Shown: one piece after another, positions 43,360-51,463 of the stretch
Layout: every line of letters begins with the position of its first letter
How positions within the stretch are numbered: the stretch's first letter is position 1
Assembly: GCF_900105765.1 (NCBI RefSeq)
Contig: NZ_FNTX01000002.1
Location: 62,001 to 126,000, forward strand
From: Ruania alba
Lineage (GTDB): Bacteria > Actinomycetota > Actinomycetes > Actinomycetales > Beutenbergiaceae
Direction: 5' to 3'
DNA: 64,000 bases
Translations under genes and position numbers: made by a program
The notes under the pieces: generated by a model
Told to the model about the DNA's origin: nothing
Database searches by the model: none
The model's input: only the letters and a program-made list of their open reading frames with translations

Positions 43360-43826
43360 TCGCCGATGTCCTCGTTCCAGATGTCCGGGTGATCGGCGAT
43401 GAACGTGCGCATCATCGCGATGCACTCGGCGTCCTCGAGCACGATCACCTCGACGCCGAGCTTCTCGAGGTCACCGTGCCCGCCGGTGAAGGTGGTGGAC
43501 TCGCCCACCACCACCCGGGAGATCCCGAACTGGCGGATCAGGCCGGTGCAGTACCAGCAAGGCGAGAGCGTGGTGACCATCGTGGTGCCGCGGTAGGTGC
43601 GCTGCCGGCCGGCATTGCGGAAGGCATCGGTCTCCCCGTGCGCGGAGGGGTCGCCGTCCTGGATGCGGCGGTTGTGGCCGCGGCCGAGCACCTCGCCGTC
43701 GGCGGAGATGAGCACGGCACCGATCGGCACCCCACCCTCGGCGAGCCCGGCACGGGCCTCCTCGACGGCGATCGTGAGCCACGCTCGCAGCGTGGTGTCG
43801 TCCGGTGGCACGGGCAGGGTGGTCAT
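43356..43826 (-). CDS. Cytosine deaminase-like nucleoside deaminase
   Basis: A 156-residue zinc deaminase of the CDA fold, the small yeast-type rather than the large E. coli CodA. The zinc motif is HGE (63-65) with PCWYC (89-93), followed by SRVVVGESTTFTGGHGDLEKLGVEV and DIWNEDIGE, close to yeast cytosine deaminase. It converts cytosine to uracil for salvage, with the permease co-translated downstream. ATG at 43826; the 127-base divergent gap to the AraC gene contains an inverted repeat CCCACTG/CAGTGGG (43912-43936). Confidence 0.9.
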   Translation of the reverse strand: MTTLPVPPDDTTLRAWLTIAVEEARAGLAEGGVPIGAVLISADGEVLGRGHNRRIQDGDPSAHGETDAFRNAGRQRTYRGTTMVTTLSPCWYCTGLIRQFGISRVVVGESTTFTGGHGDLEKLGVEVIVLEDAECIAMMRTFIADHPDIWNEDIGE

Positions 43827-43953
43827 GGGGGCGCTCCGGCGGCAGGTCTGCTGGGCGCGGGGCGCCCACGGTCGACCGGGACGATACCGCCTCGATGTCA
43901 CCACGTCGTTTCCCACTGCACCGCAGGGACAGTGGGGGCTATCGTCGAGCACG

Positions 43954-44721
43954 ATGCCACTGCTCTCGCGCCCCGTTCGCCACGCGCTGCTCAAGCCGTT
44001 GGTGGACCGGCTGTGGTGGACTGGCCCGGCACCGGGTGCCACGGAGGTACGTGAGCGGATCTTGCCCACCGGGCGTGCACAGCTCATCATCTCGGCAGGG
44101 CACGCGGACAGCGTGATGATCGGACCAACGTCGAAGAGCGTCGATATCATTCGCCGTGGCGATCGCGTGACCGTCGGTGCAGCGTTCCGTGCCGGCGGCG
44201 CGGAGCCGTTCGTGGCGGTCCCGAGCGAGGAGTTGACCGATATCACGATCACTCTCAGATCGGTGTGGGCGCTGGCGAGCCTGCCGGACCGCATGGCTGA
44301 GCTTCGTGCCGACGCAGCGTTGGACCTCCTCGAGGCCGAGCTGTTGCAGCGGCTACAGCCCGAGCGCGTCACCCCCACGGTGCTCGCTGCGGAACGGGCG
44401 ATCCGGGCCGGCCGCGGAGCGGGCGCCGTGGCCGCATGGCTGGGTGAGGACCGGCGGCGTCTCGTCCCGCAGTTCCGGCGAACGGTCGGCGTCGGTCCGA
44501 AGCACTATGAACGCATTCGTCGGTTCAGTCGTACGGTCGAAGCGATCAGGCAACCGCAGCCGCCATCGCTCGCCACCATCGCGGCAGAGCTCGGCTACGC
44601 CGACCAGGCGCACCTCACGCGCGAGTTCGGGCACTTCGCGGGCGTGCTCCCGTCCCAGTTGCTCGGCAGCGCCTCCGGCTCGCTCAACCACGTGGACACC
44701 GACAAGATCTACAAGACCTGA
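43954..44721 (+). CDS. AraC family transcriptional regulator
   Basis: A 255-residue regulator with an N-terminal sensing domain (about 1-150; ILPTGRAQLIISAGHADSVMIGP, DUF6597-like) and a C-terminal AraC HTH (about 165-245: GPKHYERIRRFSRTVEAIRQ, SLATIAAELGYADQAHLTREFGHFAGVLPSQL). It is divergent from the deaminase-permease operon and upstream of a VOC protein 28 bases away, so it may regulate either. ATG at 43954; the upstream frame is non-coding. Confidence 0.88.
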   Translation: MPLLSRPVRHALLKPLVDRLWWTGPAPGATEVRERILPTGRAQLIISAGHADSVMIGPTSKSVDIIRRGDRVTVGAAFRAGGAEPFVAVPSEELTDITITLRSVWALASLPDRMAELRADAALDLLEAELLQRLQPERVTPTVLAAERAIRAGRGAGAVAAWLGEDRRRLVPQFRRTVGVGPKHYERIRRFSRTVEAIRQPQPPSLATIAAELGYADQAHLTREFGHFAGVLPSQLLGSASGSLNHVDTDKIYKT

Positions 44722-44749
44722 CCTCACGACGTCGGCGACAGTGGGCCGC

Positions 44750-45172
44750 ATGTCAACCACATCGATCTATCCACGGCTCGTCGTCGACAACGCCGCTGCC
44801 GCCATCGACTTCTACACCGCAGCCCTCGGTGGAACTGAACTGGTCAGGTTCGCCGAACCCTCCGGCATGATCGTGCATGCCGAGGTCCAGTTCGGCGACG
44901 ACGTCCTTTCCCTCACCGAGCACGACGGCCACATGAACCTCTCACCCCGAGCACTCGGCGGAACTGCGCTACTTCTCACGCTGACCGTCGATGACGCCGA
45001 CGCGGTCGGCGCACAGATGGTCGCCAACGGTGCGCACGTCGTCATCCCGATCGATGACCGACACTACGGACGGCGCGAAGGTCGCTTTCGGGACCCCTCG
45101 GGTCACGTCTGGATCATCAGCCAGCACATCGAGAGCCTCACCGCCGCGGAGATCGCCGAACGGCTCCGGTAG
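44750..45172 (+). CDS. VOC family protein (glyoxalase/PhnB-like)
   Basis: A 140-residue vicinal-oxygen-chelate fold protein: YPRLVVDNAAAAIDFYTAALGGTELVRF, MNLSPRALGGTALLLTLTVDD, and GRREGRFRDPSGHVWIISQHIE, the usual PhnB/DUF1428-like ending. It may act in resistance or ring cleavage; the substrate is unknown. It probably shares a transcript with the AraC gene. The AraC-VOC pairing is frequent in actinobacteria. Confidence 0.85.
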   Translation: MSTTSIYPRLVVDNAAAAIDFYTAALGGTELVRFAEPSGMIVHAEVQFGDDVLSLTEHDGHMNLSPRALGGTALLLTLTVDDADAVGAQMVANGAHVVIPIDDRHYGRREGRFRDPSGHVWIISQHIESLTAAEIAERLR

Positions 45173-45224
45173 TCCCAGCCGCGGCACACGAACCGCAAGA
45201 ACTCCCGGACCGTCGACGCTCAGG

Positions 45225-46145
45225 TCAGTCGCAGACCAACCCGTTCTCGAGCGCCTCGAGATTGGCCTGCATCGTGGTGAAATAGTCGCCCTCGTTTGGC
45301 TCGCTCTCCAACGGGTCGAGCACAGCGGTCTCGACTCCGGCCTCCTCCGCGAGCGCCTCGGTCACGTCCGGGGCGGTGATGGTCTCGAAGAAGAGTGTCT
45401 GGACGCCGTACTCGGCCACCAGGTCCGCCACCTCACGCATGCGGGCCGGTGAGGCCTCCACCTCCGGGTCGATCCCGGCGATTCCTTCCTGGCGCAGGTG
45501 GTACTTGTCGGCGAGGTAGCCGAATGCCTCGTGTGCGGTGATCAGCATCGCATCGGAGCATCCGGCCAGCCCGTCGGCGTACTGCTGGTCGAGCGCGTCC
45601 AGCTCGGCCGTCAGCTCCTCGGCCCGCGCCTGGTATGCGTCGGCGTTGTCCGGATCAGCTGCGGCGAGCTCGTCGGCCACTGCCCCGGCCACCGGTCCCA
45701 GGAGTGTGGGGTCCAGCCAGAAGTGCGGGTCCTCGACCAGCAGATCAGCCTCGATCCCGGCGGCGTCCCAGGCGTCTACCAGTCGCGGCGGTGGTTGGCT
45801 GGCCACCGCATCGTCGACAGCGGGCTGCAGCCCGGAGCTGTAGATCACCAGATCGGCGTCGGCCAACTCGGCCACTTGCACCGGCGCCAGCTCGAGACTG
45901 TGCGGATCAGCGCCCGGCGGGGTGAGGCTGGTGACGCTCGCCTCCTCGCCGGCGACGCGCTCGGAGACGAACTGCAACGGATAGAACGCGGCCAGCACCG
46001 TCACGCCGTCGGCCGAGCCAGTCTCCTCGCTGCCGGACTCGCAGGCGGCAAGAGATGCCGTCAAGGACAACCCGGCCAGGCCGGCGACGGCGGCCCGTAC
46101 CTTCGTGGCCGTCCGTCGCCTCATGCTGTGGTGCTGTGTTCTCAT
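45225..46145 (-). CDS. aztC: Zinc ABC transporter substrate-binding lipoprotein
   Basis: A cluster A-I (ZnuA-like) zinc-binding lipoprotein of 306 residues: lipobox LAAC at Cys35, then metal ligands His in ADPHSLELAP, His in EDPHFWLDP, His in ITAHEAFGYL, and a late acidic contact near FETITAPDVTEALAEE. The adjacent zinc chaperone gene aztD (12 bases upstream) identifies it as AztC, which accepts zinc from AztD. No ATPase (aztA) or permease (aztB) gene lies beside it. ATG at 46145, or 46124 by a second ATG. Confidence 0.88.
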   Translation of the reverse strand: MRTQHHSMRRRTATKVRAAVAGLAGLSLTASLAACESGSEETGSADGVTVLAAFYPLQFVSERVAGEEASVTSLTPPGADPHSLELAPVQVAELADADLVIYSSGLQPAVDDAVASQPPPRLVDAWDAAGIEADLLVEDPHFWLDPTLLGPVAGAVADELAAADPDNADAYQARAEELTAELDALDQQYADGLAGCSDAMLITAHEAFGYLADKYHLRQEGIAGIDPEVEASPARMREVADLVAEYGVQTLFFETITAPDVTEALAEEAGVETAVLDPLESEPNEGDYFTTMQANLEALENGLVCD

Positions 46146-46157
46146 GCGTCCCCGCGC

Positions 46158-47555
46158 TCAGTGGTCGTGACCCTCGTGGCCCTCATCCTCATGGTCGGCC
46201 TCATCCTCATGATCCACCTCATCCTCATGGTCGGCCTCATCCTCGTGGTCGTGACCCTCCTCAGCACCCTCGCCATGCTCGTGCGGCAGGTCACCGGAGG
46301 CGAGGGCGATCTCGTTCGGAGTCACCTCGAGGGAGGCCGTATTCCACACCTCACCGGTCTCGATGTCCACGGCGTGGATCTCGTTGGTGGCGGGGTCGGT
46401 CACGTAGGCGGTGCCATCGAGCACACGGATCGCCGGGCGCGGGTCCTGCCAGACCTCGGACTCTTCCCATGCGTCCATGATCTCGATCGAGCGGACCAGC
46501 TCACCGGACTCCGGGTCGATCACGTGCAACGACCCGTCGGTGCCGAGCACCAGTGCTTCGCCGTCGTCGCCTCGGGCGATCGAGCGGAACGTGTAGGAGG
46601 AGGGCAGATCGACGAGCTGGAGCTCACCGTTCCGGGTGTCGATCAAGGAGATCCGCGTCGGGCGTTCGAGTTCGGCGTCCGGGTCCACCTTGTAGTCGCC
46701 GAGCACGATCGGGGACTCTTCGGTGCCCGCCTGGTTGCCGATACGGCCGTAGTCGTCCGGGCTGTCGACCTTGGTCAGCTCGCCGTCGGCATAGATCACC
46801 ACACCGTCCTCGCACCCGATCACCACGGCCTCGTCGGCAGCGGTGGCCTCTCCGTGCACGCCGGGGCAGTCGTCCGTGGCGGCGATCTCCTCGCCGTCGG
46901 CATCGAGCACCCGCACCCCGGACCGCTCGTCCTCAGTACCGTCGGTCACCAGCAACGAGCCGTCCATGAGCTCGACGGCCACCCCGTGGTGCGCGGCCGG
47001 CAGTGCCAGCTCGCGCGCATCGTCGGCCACGCCCTCGCCGATCGTGTCGGAGTCCTGCACCACGATGTTGCCGGTGCCGTCATCGAAAAGTGCGGTGCGA
47101 CCTTCGTGCACCACGACGTGCCCCGGCTTCTCCGCGGCAAAGATCACGTCGGTGAGCATGGGTTCAGCCGTATAGAAGTGTCCATGGTCGCCGTGCGGCT
47201 CGGCCCAGGTACCCGCATCGAGCACCTGGAAGCCCCCGGTGGTGGAGACGAGCACGTGTCGGCCGTCTCCGGCGGCGTTGAGGCGGTTGAACCCCTCCAG
47301 TGGGAGGTCGGAGACGAGCTCGAGGGTGGTGGCGTCGAGCACCTGCACGCCGCCGTCGTAGGTGATGACGATCCGCGGTGAGACCGAGGCCTCCTCCGTG
47401 GGGGCAGCCATCGTCTCTTCGACGGTCGGCTCGTCGGTGGGCTCGGCAGTATCGGAGCCGGCTCCGGCGTCGCTACCGCAGGCTGCGAGCACGAGGGGGA
47501 GGGCGCCAAGGAGCGCCAGGTATCGGGCGCCGCGTGGGCGAGTGCTGAGAGTCAT
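46158..47555 (-). CDS. aztD: Zinc metallochaperone lipoprotein AztD with His-rich tail
   Basis: A predicted extracytoplasmic zinc chaperone of 465 residues. The lipobox is LAAC (Cys26), then a Thr/Glu/Pro linker to about residue 55, then a seven-bladed-propeller-like body (ITYDGGVQVLDATTLEL, HGDHGHFYTAEPM, GVAVELMDGSLLVTDG). A tail rich in HDHEDE repeats (about 425-465) is suited to zinc storage. It is the first gene before aztC, with a Zur-like box upstream. The DNA of the tail is an 18-base tandem repeat. Confidence 0.9.
   Translation of the reverse strand: MTLSTRPRGARYLALLGALPLVLAACGSDAGAGSDTAEPTDEPTVEETMAAPTEEASVSPRIVITYDGGVQVLDATTLELVSDLPLEGFNRLNAAGDGRHVLVSTTGGFQVLDAGTWAEPHGDHGHFYTAEPMLTDVIFAAEKPGHVVVHEGRTALFDDGTGNIVVQDSDTIGEGVADDARELALPAAHHGVAVELMDGSLLVTDGTEDERSGVRVLDADGEEIAATDDCPGVHGEATAADEAVVIGCEDGVVIYADGELTKVDSPDDYGRIGNQAGTEESPIVLGDYKVDPDAELERPTRISLIDTRNGELQLVDLPSSYTFRSIARGDDGEALVLGTDGSLHVIDPESGELVRSIEIMDAWEESEVWQDPRPAIRVLDGTAYVTDPATNEIHAVDIETGEVWNTASLEVTPNEIALASGDLPHEHGEGAEEGHDHEDEADHEDEVDHEDEADHEDEGHEGHDH
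46178..46250. repeat. 18-base tandem repeats encoding the AztD His/Asp/Glu tail
   Basis: About four copies of an 18-base unit (CTCATCCTCATGGTCGGC-like on the plus strand) encode the repeating ADHEDE block. Copy-number change here would change the number of zinc ligands. Confidence 0.85.
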
Positions 47556-47622
47556 GCGTGATGGGGCCGCCACGGTGGCAGCCCGCTCCTTTCCGTTCGG
47601 ACCTATCACCCAACGGTAGCAG

Positions 47623-47643
47623 TAATCAGAACCATTCTCATCA
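47623..47643 (-). promoter_or_regulatory. Zur-box candidate upstream of aztD
   Basis: Read toward aztD the site is GATGAGAATGGTTCTGATTA (within 47623-47642), matching the site at 40936-40955 at TGAGAATG-TTC--ATTA. It lies 68 bases before the aztD start and overlaps the very end of the TNT-domain gene (stop 47647). Confidence 0.72.
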
Positions 47644-47646
47644 AGG

Positions 47647-48756
47647 TCACGTGACCACCACGCGCTGCAGCACCCCCGCGCGGACCAGGTCCCGCACCCC
47701 ACGGGCCGGGGGTTCGACGTGGAATCGCAAGCCGCCGCCGGGCTGCCCGAACCACGCCGGGGCGATCTCTGCCTGCACCTCCACCTCGCGAGCGGCCACG
47801 AACACCTCCTGCTGTGCCCCGGGGCCACGCGCCGACGGCGGTAGCGACCGTTGCTCCCAGGCTGTGCCCCAGACGAAGAAGTACAACCCGTCCACCGTGC
47901 CGATCCGGTCGTACGGAACCCCGGTCGCCAGGTTGGTGATGACGCCACCTGGACCGGCCGCCGTCACCCGCTGCCCCAGCTCGGCGAGCCCCTGCTGGGC
48001 GGCCTGCACCCGGGCAGAGAGTTCGGCATGCGGTACGTGCACCGGTGCCGGCAGCGGCGCGCTGACGTACTGCCACACCACATCGCAGGCGGCCCGCTCG
48101 GTGAAGTACTCACCGAGCAGCACGTGCTGGCCGTAGTCGACCACCTGGACGCCATAGTGCCTGGCCCCGTACCGCACCACCTCGACCGCGCCCTCCAGCG
48201 GTTCGGGTGGCTCGGTGTCCGGCGCATGCTCACCGGGGAGCACGACTCCGCCGCGAGGCACCCCAATTCCGTCCAGGCCCGCGCGCAGCTGCGCCGCCGC
48301 TTCCCCCTCGACCTCTCCGGGGTTGAGCCAGTCCGGCAGATGCGCGCGGTCACGCGGGTACCGCTGCAGGTCGGCCAGCCAGCGCCGCTCGTCCGGCACC
48401 GGAGGGGCAGCCGGGGCGTCCAGCATCGAGGCCGTGGTGGAGTTCCAGTACGGCCGGCGATCATCATTGCGGTTCACGCGGACGTCGCCACCACGCTGGG
48501 CATCGATCTCCACCGAGAGCCACGCCCCGGCCCGTCGGTCCGCAGTCGCGGCACGGAGCGCCCGCAGGTCTGGGGCGATCTCGGTGGGCACTTCGATCCA
48601 GTGCGCGGCTCCACCGACGACCGCGTAGGCCCGACCCGAGTGCTGCGTACCTGCCTGGGACCACTCCAGGTGCACGTCGGTGGCGTCGTCGCCGGCCGCC
48701 TCGAACAGGGCAGCCACGATGCGGTCGGTGAGCCGCTGCGCGGCGGGATCGTCCAT
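47647..48756 (-). CDS. TNT-domain (NAD+ glycohydrolase toxin-like) protein
   Basis: A 369-residue protein without signal peptide. The N-terminal half (about 1-230) is unrecognised (PYWNSTTASMLDAPAAPPVP, YPRDRAHLPDWLNP). The C-terminal region (about 255-369) resembles the tuberculosis necrotizing toxin domain: VPYDRIGTVDGLYFFVWGTAWEQRSLPP and IAPAWFGQPGGGLRFHV (331-347), the latter the family core with its Gln. TNT hydrolyses NAD+. No immunity gene or secretion cluster is adjacent. It might be a polymorphic-toxin remnant, a self-contained regulated enzyme, or inactive. ATG start; divergent from purC. Confidence 0.75.
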   Translation of the reverse strand: MDDPAAQRLTDRIVAALFEAAGDDATDVHLEWSQAGTQHSGRAYAVVGGAAHWIEVPTEIAPDLRALRAATADRRAGAWLSVEIDAQRGGDVRVNRNDDRRPYWNSTTASMLDAPAAPPVPDERRWLADLQRYPRDRAHLPDWLNPGEVEGEAAAQLRAGLDGIGVPRGGVVLPGEHAPDTEPPEPLEGAVEVVRYGARHYGVQVVDYGQHVLLGEYFTERAACDVVWQYVSAPLPAPVHVPHAELSARVQAAQQGLAELGQRVTAAGPGGVITNLATGVPYDRIGTVDGLYFFVWGTAWEQRSLPPSARGPGAQQEVFVAAREVEVQAEIAPAWFGQPGGGLRFHVEPPARGVRDLVRAGVLQRVVVT

Positions 48757-48787
48757 CGGTGCCGATTATGCCGGTCGGTCGCGACGG

Positions 48788-48849
48788 TATCGACGGGCCT
48801 GAGCATAAACGTGCCATATTCGGCACCAGTACGCTCAGGCCCGTCGATA
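48788..48849. repeat. Perfect palindromic element with nested stem, upstream of purC
   Basis: Seventeen-base arms (TATCGACGGGCCTGAGC at 48788-48804 and its reverse complement at 48833-48849) enclose a second stem GTGCC/GGCAC (48811-48815, 48822-48826). The ATCGACGGG...CCCGTCGAT ends match the elements at 9800 and 33003. Here it lies in a divergent promoter gap, 34 bases before purC. Confidence 0.85.
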
Positions 48850-48883
48850 GTTGCACAACTGGTGGAATGGGAGACTGAGACCC

Positions 48884-49789
48884 GTGAGTGAGCACACTGC
48901 ACCCGACGGCGCCGCCCCGACGCTGCCCGGGTGGCGGCACACGTACTCGGGCAAGGTGCGCGACCTGTACGTGCCGGACAGCGGCGCGGCGGACGTGGTC
49001 CTGGTGGTGGCCAGCGACCGGGTGAGCGCCTACGACCACGTGCTGCCCACCCCCATCCCGGACAAGGGCGTGGTGCTGACGGCGCTGAGCCTGTGGTGGT
49101 TCGACCAGCTCGCCTCGATCGTGGACAACCACGTGGTCTCGCTCGACGTGCCCGCCGCAGTGGCCGGGCGAGCGATGATCTGCCGCCGGCTGACGATGTA
49201 CCCGGTGGAGTGCGTGGCACGCGGATACCTCACCGGTTCCGGCCTGGCCGAGTACCGCACCGAAGGTGCCGTGTGCGGTGTGCCGCTGCCGGACGGCTTG
49301 GAGGATGGCTCCCGGCTCCCCGAGCCCATCTTCACCCCGGCCACCAAGGCAGCGGTGGGTGAACACGACGAGAACGTCAGCTTCGACCACGTCGCCGCTC
49401 AGATCGGCCGCGAGAGCGCCGCCCGGCTGCGCGAGGTCACCCTCGAGGTATACGCGTTCGCGGAGCGGCTGGCCGCGGAGCGCGGGGTGCTCCTGGCCGA
49501 TACCAAGCTCGAGTTCGGTACCGCACCCGACGGCGCCCTGGTGCTGGGCGACGAGGTACTCACCCCCGACTCCTCCCGGTACTGGCCCGCGGACCAGTGG
49601 GAACCCGGCCGCTCGCAACCCAGCTTCGACAAGCAGTTCGTTCGTGACTGGCTGACATCACCGGCCTCCGGCTGGGACCGGGCCTCCGATGCCCCTCCTC
49701 CCCCGCTGCCCGAGGACGTCGTGGCCCGGACCCGGGCACGGTATGTCGAGGCCTACGAGCGCATCACCGGCCGGACCTTCGGGGACTGA
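48884..49789 (+). CDS. purC: Phosphoribosylaminoimidazole-succinocarboxamide synthase
   Basis: SAICAR synthetase: joins CAIR and aspartate with ATP in purine synthesis; 301 residues, the longer actinobacterial/fungal-like type. Markers are HTYSGKVRDLYVP, VVASDRVSAYDHVLPTPIPDKG, CVARGYLTGSGLAEY, GVLLADTKLEFG and PSFDKQFVRDWL. The GTG at 48884 gives MSEHTAPDG; an upstream in-frame start would include non-conserved residues. It begins a run of four purine-linked genes on this strand. Confidence 0.97.
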   Translation: MSEHTAPDGAAPTLPGWRHTYSGKVRDLYVPDSGAADVVLVVASDRVSAYDHVLPTPIPDKGVVLTALSLWWFDQLASIVDNHVVSLDVPAAVAGRAMICRRLTMYPVECVARGYLTGSGLAEYRTEGAVCGVPLPDGLEDGSRLPEPIFTPATKAAVGEHDENVSFDHVAAQIGRESAARLREVTLEVYAFAERLAAERGVLLADTKLEFGTAPDGALVLGDEVLTPDSSRYWPADQWEPGRSQPSFDKQFVRDWLTSPASGWDRASDAPPPPLPEDVVARTRARYVEAYERITGRTFGD

Positions 49790-49800
49790 GGGGCGCAGCC

Positions 49801-50490
49801 GTGCGGGCCGTGGTGCTGGTGGAGGGACGCAGCGACCAGGCCGCCCTGCTCGCCCTCGCGTCCAGTCGAGGTCTCGACCTGCGCGCCGCGGGCGTCCTGA
49901 TTCGCCCCATCGGAGGCGCGACGAACATCCGGCGCGCCCTCGCCGACCTGCTCGACGCACCACACCCCGACGGCGTCGCTCACCACCTCCTCTCGGCCCA
50001 CCTCCCCGGTGCGCCCCAGGCAGGGCGCACCACCGTCCATCAGGAGGCCAGGCTCCGTCGTCGGGCACTGACGATCGCCGGCCTGTGCGATGCCGCCGAA
50101 GCGGGGTTCTACAGCCGCGCGGTGGCCGACCGCGAGGGTGCGGCCGAGCTCGACCGGGCCGCCATGGAAGCGCGCGGCTTCTTCGTGTGCTCCGAGGACC
50201 TGGAGGACGAACTCATCCGAGCCCTCGACGTGGACGGCGTGCTGGCAGTGCTCGAACAGAACGGTGATCTCGCGGCGTTCCGCACCTTCACGCACCAGCC
50301 GGCCCAGCGGGAGCGGCCGATCACCGCCCAGCTGCACCGCTTCCTCGGCACGCAGAGTGGGCGCAAGATCGCCTACGCCGCCGACCTGACCCGCGCGCTC
50401 GGCCCCGACCGTGCCCCGCGCCCGCTGCTCGGGGCTCTCGAGGCCGCCCTGGCCGATGATTCGCACGCTGATGTCGCAGGCGGCCGGTAG
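49801..50490 (+). CDS. TOPRIM/OLD-like protein between purC and purS
   Basis: A 229-residue protein opening RAVVLVEGRSDQAALLALASSRG, the TOPRIM strand-Glu motif of OLD-type nucleases, with later acidic residues in LTIAGLCDAAEAGFY and FVCSEDLEDELIRALD. There is no ATPase domain, so it is TOPRIM-only. Related proteins are annotated as ATP-dependent endonuclease or hypothetical; nucleic-acid cleavage is unproven. The GTG start is 12 bases after the purC stop and it precedes purS by 44 bases, so it is embedded in the pur operon. Confidence 0.75.
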   Translation: MRAVVLVEGRSDQAALLALASSRGLDLRAAGVLIRPIGGATNIRRALADLLDAPHPDGVAHHLLSAHLPGAPQAGRTTVHQEARLRRRALTIAGLCDAAEAGFYSRAVADREGAAELDRAAMEARGFFVCSEDLEDELIRALDVDGVLAVLEQNGDLAAFRTFTHQPAQRERPITAQLHRFLGTQSGRKIAYAADLTRALGPDRAPRPLLGALEAALADDSHADVAGGR

Positions 50491-50534
50491 GATCACCTCA
50501 TTCCGTTAGCCACCCACCCAGGAGTTGCGCACTG

Positions 50535-50789
50535 ATGGCACGTGTCGTCGTGGAGGTCATGCCGAAGCCGGAGATCCTCGACCCGCAGGGCAAGGCCGTG
50601 GCGGGTGCACTTCCCCGCCTCGGTTTCACCGGGTTCACCGGGGTGCGGCAGGGGCGGCGCTTCGAACTGGAGGTCGACGGCGCACCGGACGAGGAGACGC
50701 TCGAGCAGGCGCGCAAGGCCGCCACGGAGGTGCTCTCCAACCCGGTGATCGAGGATGTCGTCTCCGTGCACTGGGCGCAGGAGTCCTGA
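50535..50789 (+). CDS. purS: Phosphoribosylformylglycinamidine synthase subunit PurS
   Basis: An 84-residue structural subunit that bridges PurL and PurQ for ammonia transfer. It reads [19 protein letters not shown], then [17 protein letters not shown] and [15 protein letters not shown], the whole PurS fold. ATG with AGGAG 8 bases upstream; the TGATG overlap couples it to purQ. Confidence 0.96.
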   Translation: MARVVVEVMPKPEILDPQGKAVAGALPRLGFTGFTGVRQGRRFELEVDGAPDEETLEQARKAATEVLSNPVIEDVVSVHWAQES

Positions 50790-51463
50790 TGGCACGCATC
50801 GGTGTGGTCACCTTCCCCGGAAGCCTGGACGACCGGGACGCCGCACGTGCGGTGCGGCTCGCCGGCGCGGACCCGGTGCGCCTCTGGCACGCCGACGACT
50901 TCCTCGCCGGAGTGGATGCGGTGGTGCTCCCGGGCGGGTTCTCCTACGGCGACTACCTGCGCGCTGGCGCCATCTCCGCGTTCGCCCCGATCATGAGAAC
51001 GGTCGTGGACGCCGCGAACGCCGGGATGCCGGTGCTCGGGATCTGCAACGGGTTCCAGATCCTGTGCGAGTCGCACCTGCTTGCCGGGGCGATGGTCAAG
51101 AACACCCAGCTCACCTTCGTGTGCAAGGACCAGGTGCTGCGCGTGGAGAACGCCGATACGGCGTGGTCGAACCAGTTCAGCGCGGGCCAGGAGATCCTCA
51201 TCCCGCTGAAGAACCAGGACGGGCAGTTCATCGCCGATGAGCACACGCTCGATGAGCTCGAGGGCGAAGGGCGTGTGGTGTTCCGGTACGTGGGGAACCC
51301 GAACGGCTCCCGCCGGAACATCGCCGGGATCACCAACGCCCGCGGCAACGTCGTCGGGCTGATGCCGCACCCGGAGCACGCCGTCGAGAAGGGCTTCGGA
51401 CCCGGCACCGACGGCCTCGGATTCTTCCGCTCGGCACTGCAGTCCCTGCTCGCCCACGCCTGA
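50789..51463 (+). CDS. purQ: Phosphoribosylformylglycinamidine synthase subunit PurQ
   Basis: The glutaminase subunit of FGAM synthase, 224 residues. Class I amidotransferase triad: Cys near 86 in [10 protein letters not shown], His and Glu in [10 protein letters not shown] near 196-201; the start [15 protein letters not shown] and [17 protein letters not shown] are PurQ signatures. Coupled by overlaps to purS and to the RNase HI gene (TGATG at 51461-51465). Confidence 0.97.
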   Translation: MARIGVVTFPGSLDDRDAARAVRLAGADPVRLWHADDFLAGVDAVVLPGGFSYGDYLRAGAISAFAPIMRTVVDAANAGMPVLGICNGFQILCESHLLAGAMVKNTQLTFVCKDQVLRVENADTAWSNQFSAGQEILIPLKNQDGQFIADEHTLDELEGEGRVVFRYVGNPNGSRRNIAGITNARGNVVGLMPHPEHAVEKGFGPGTDGLGFFRSALQSLLAHA

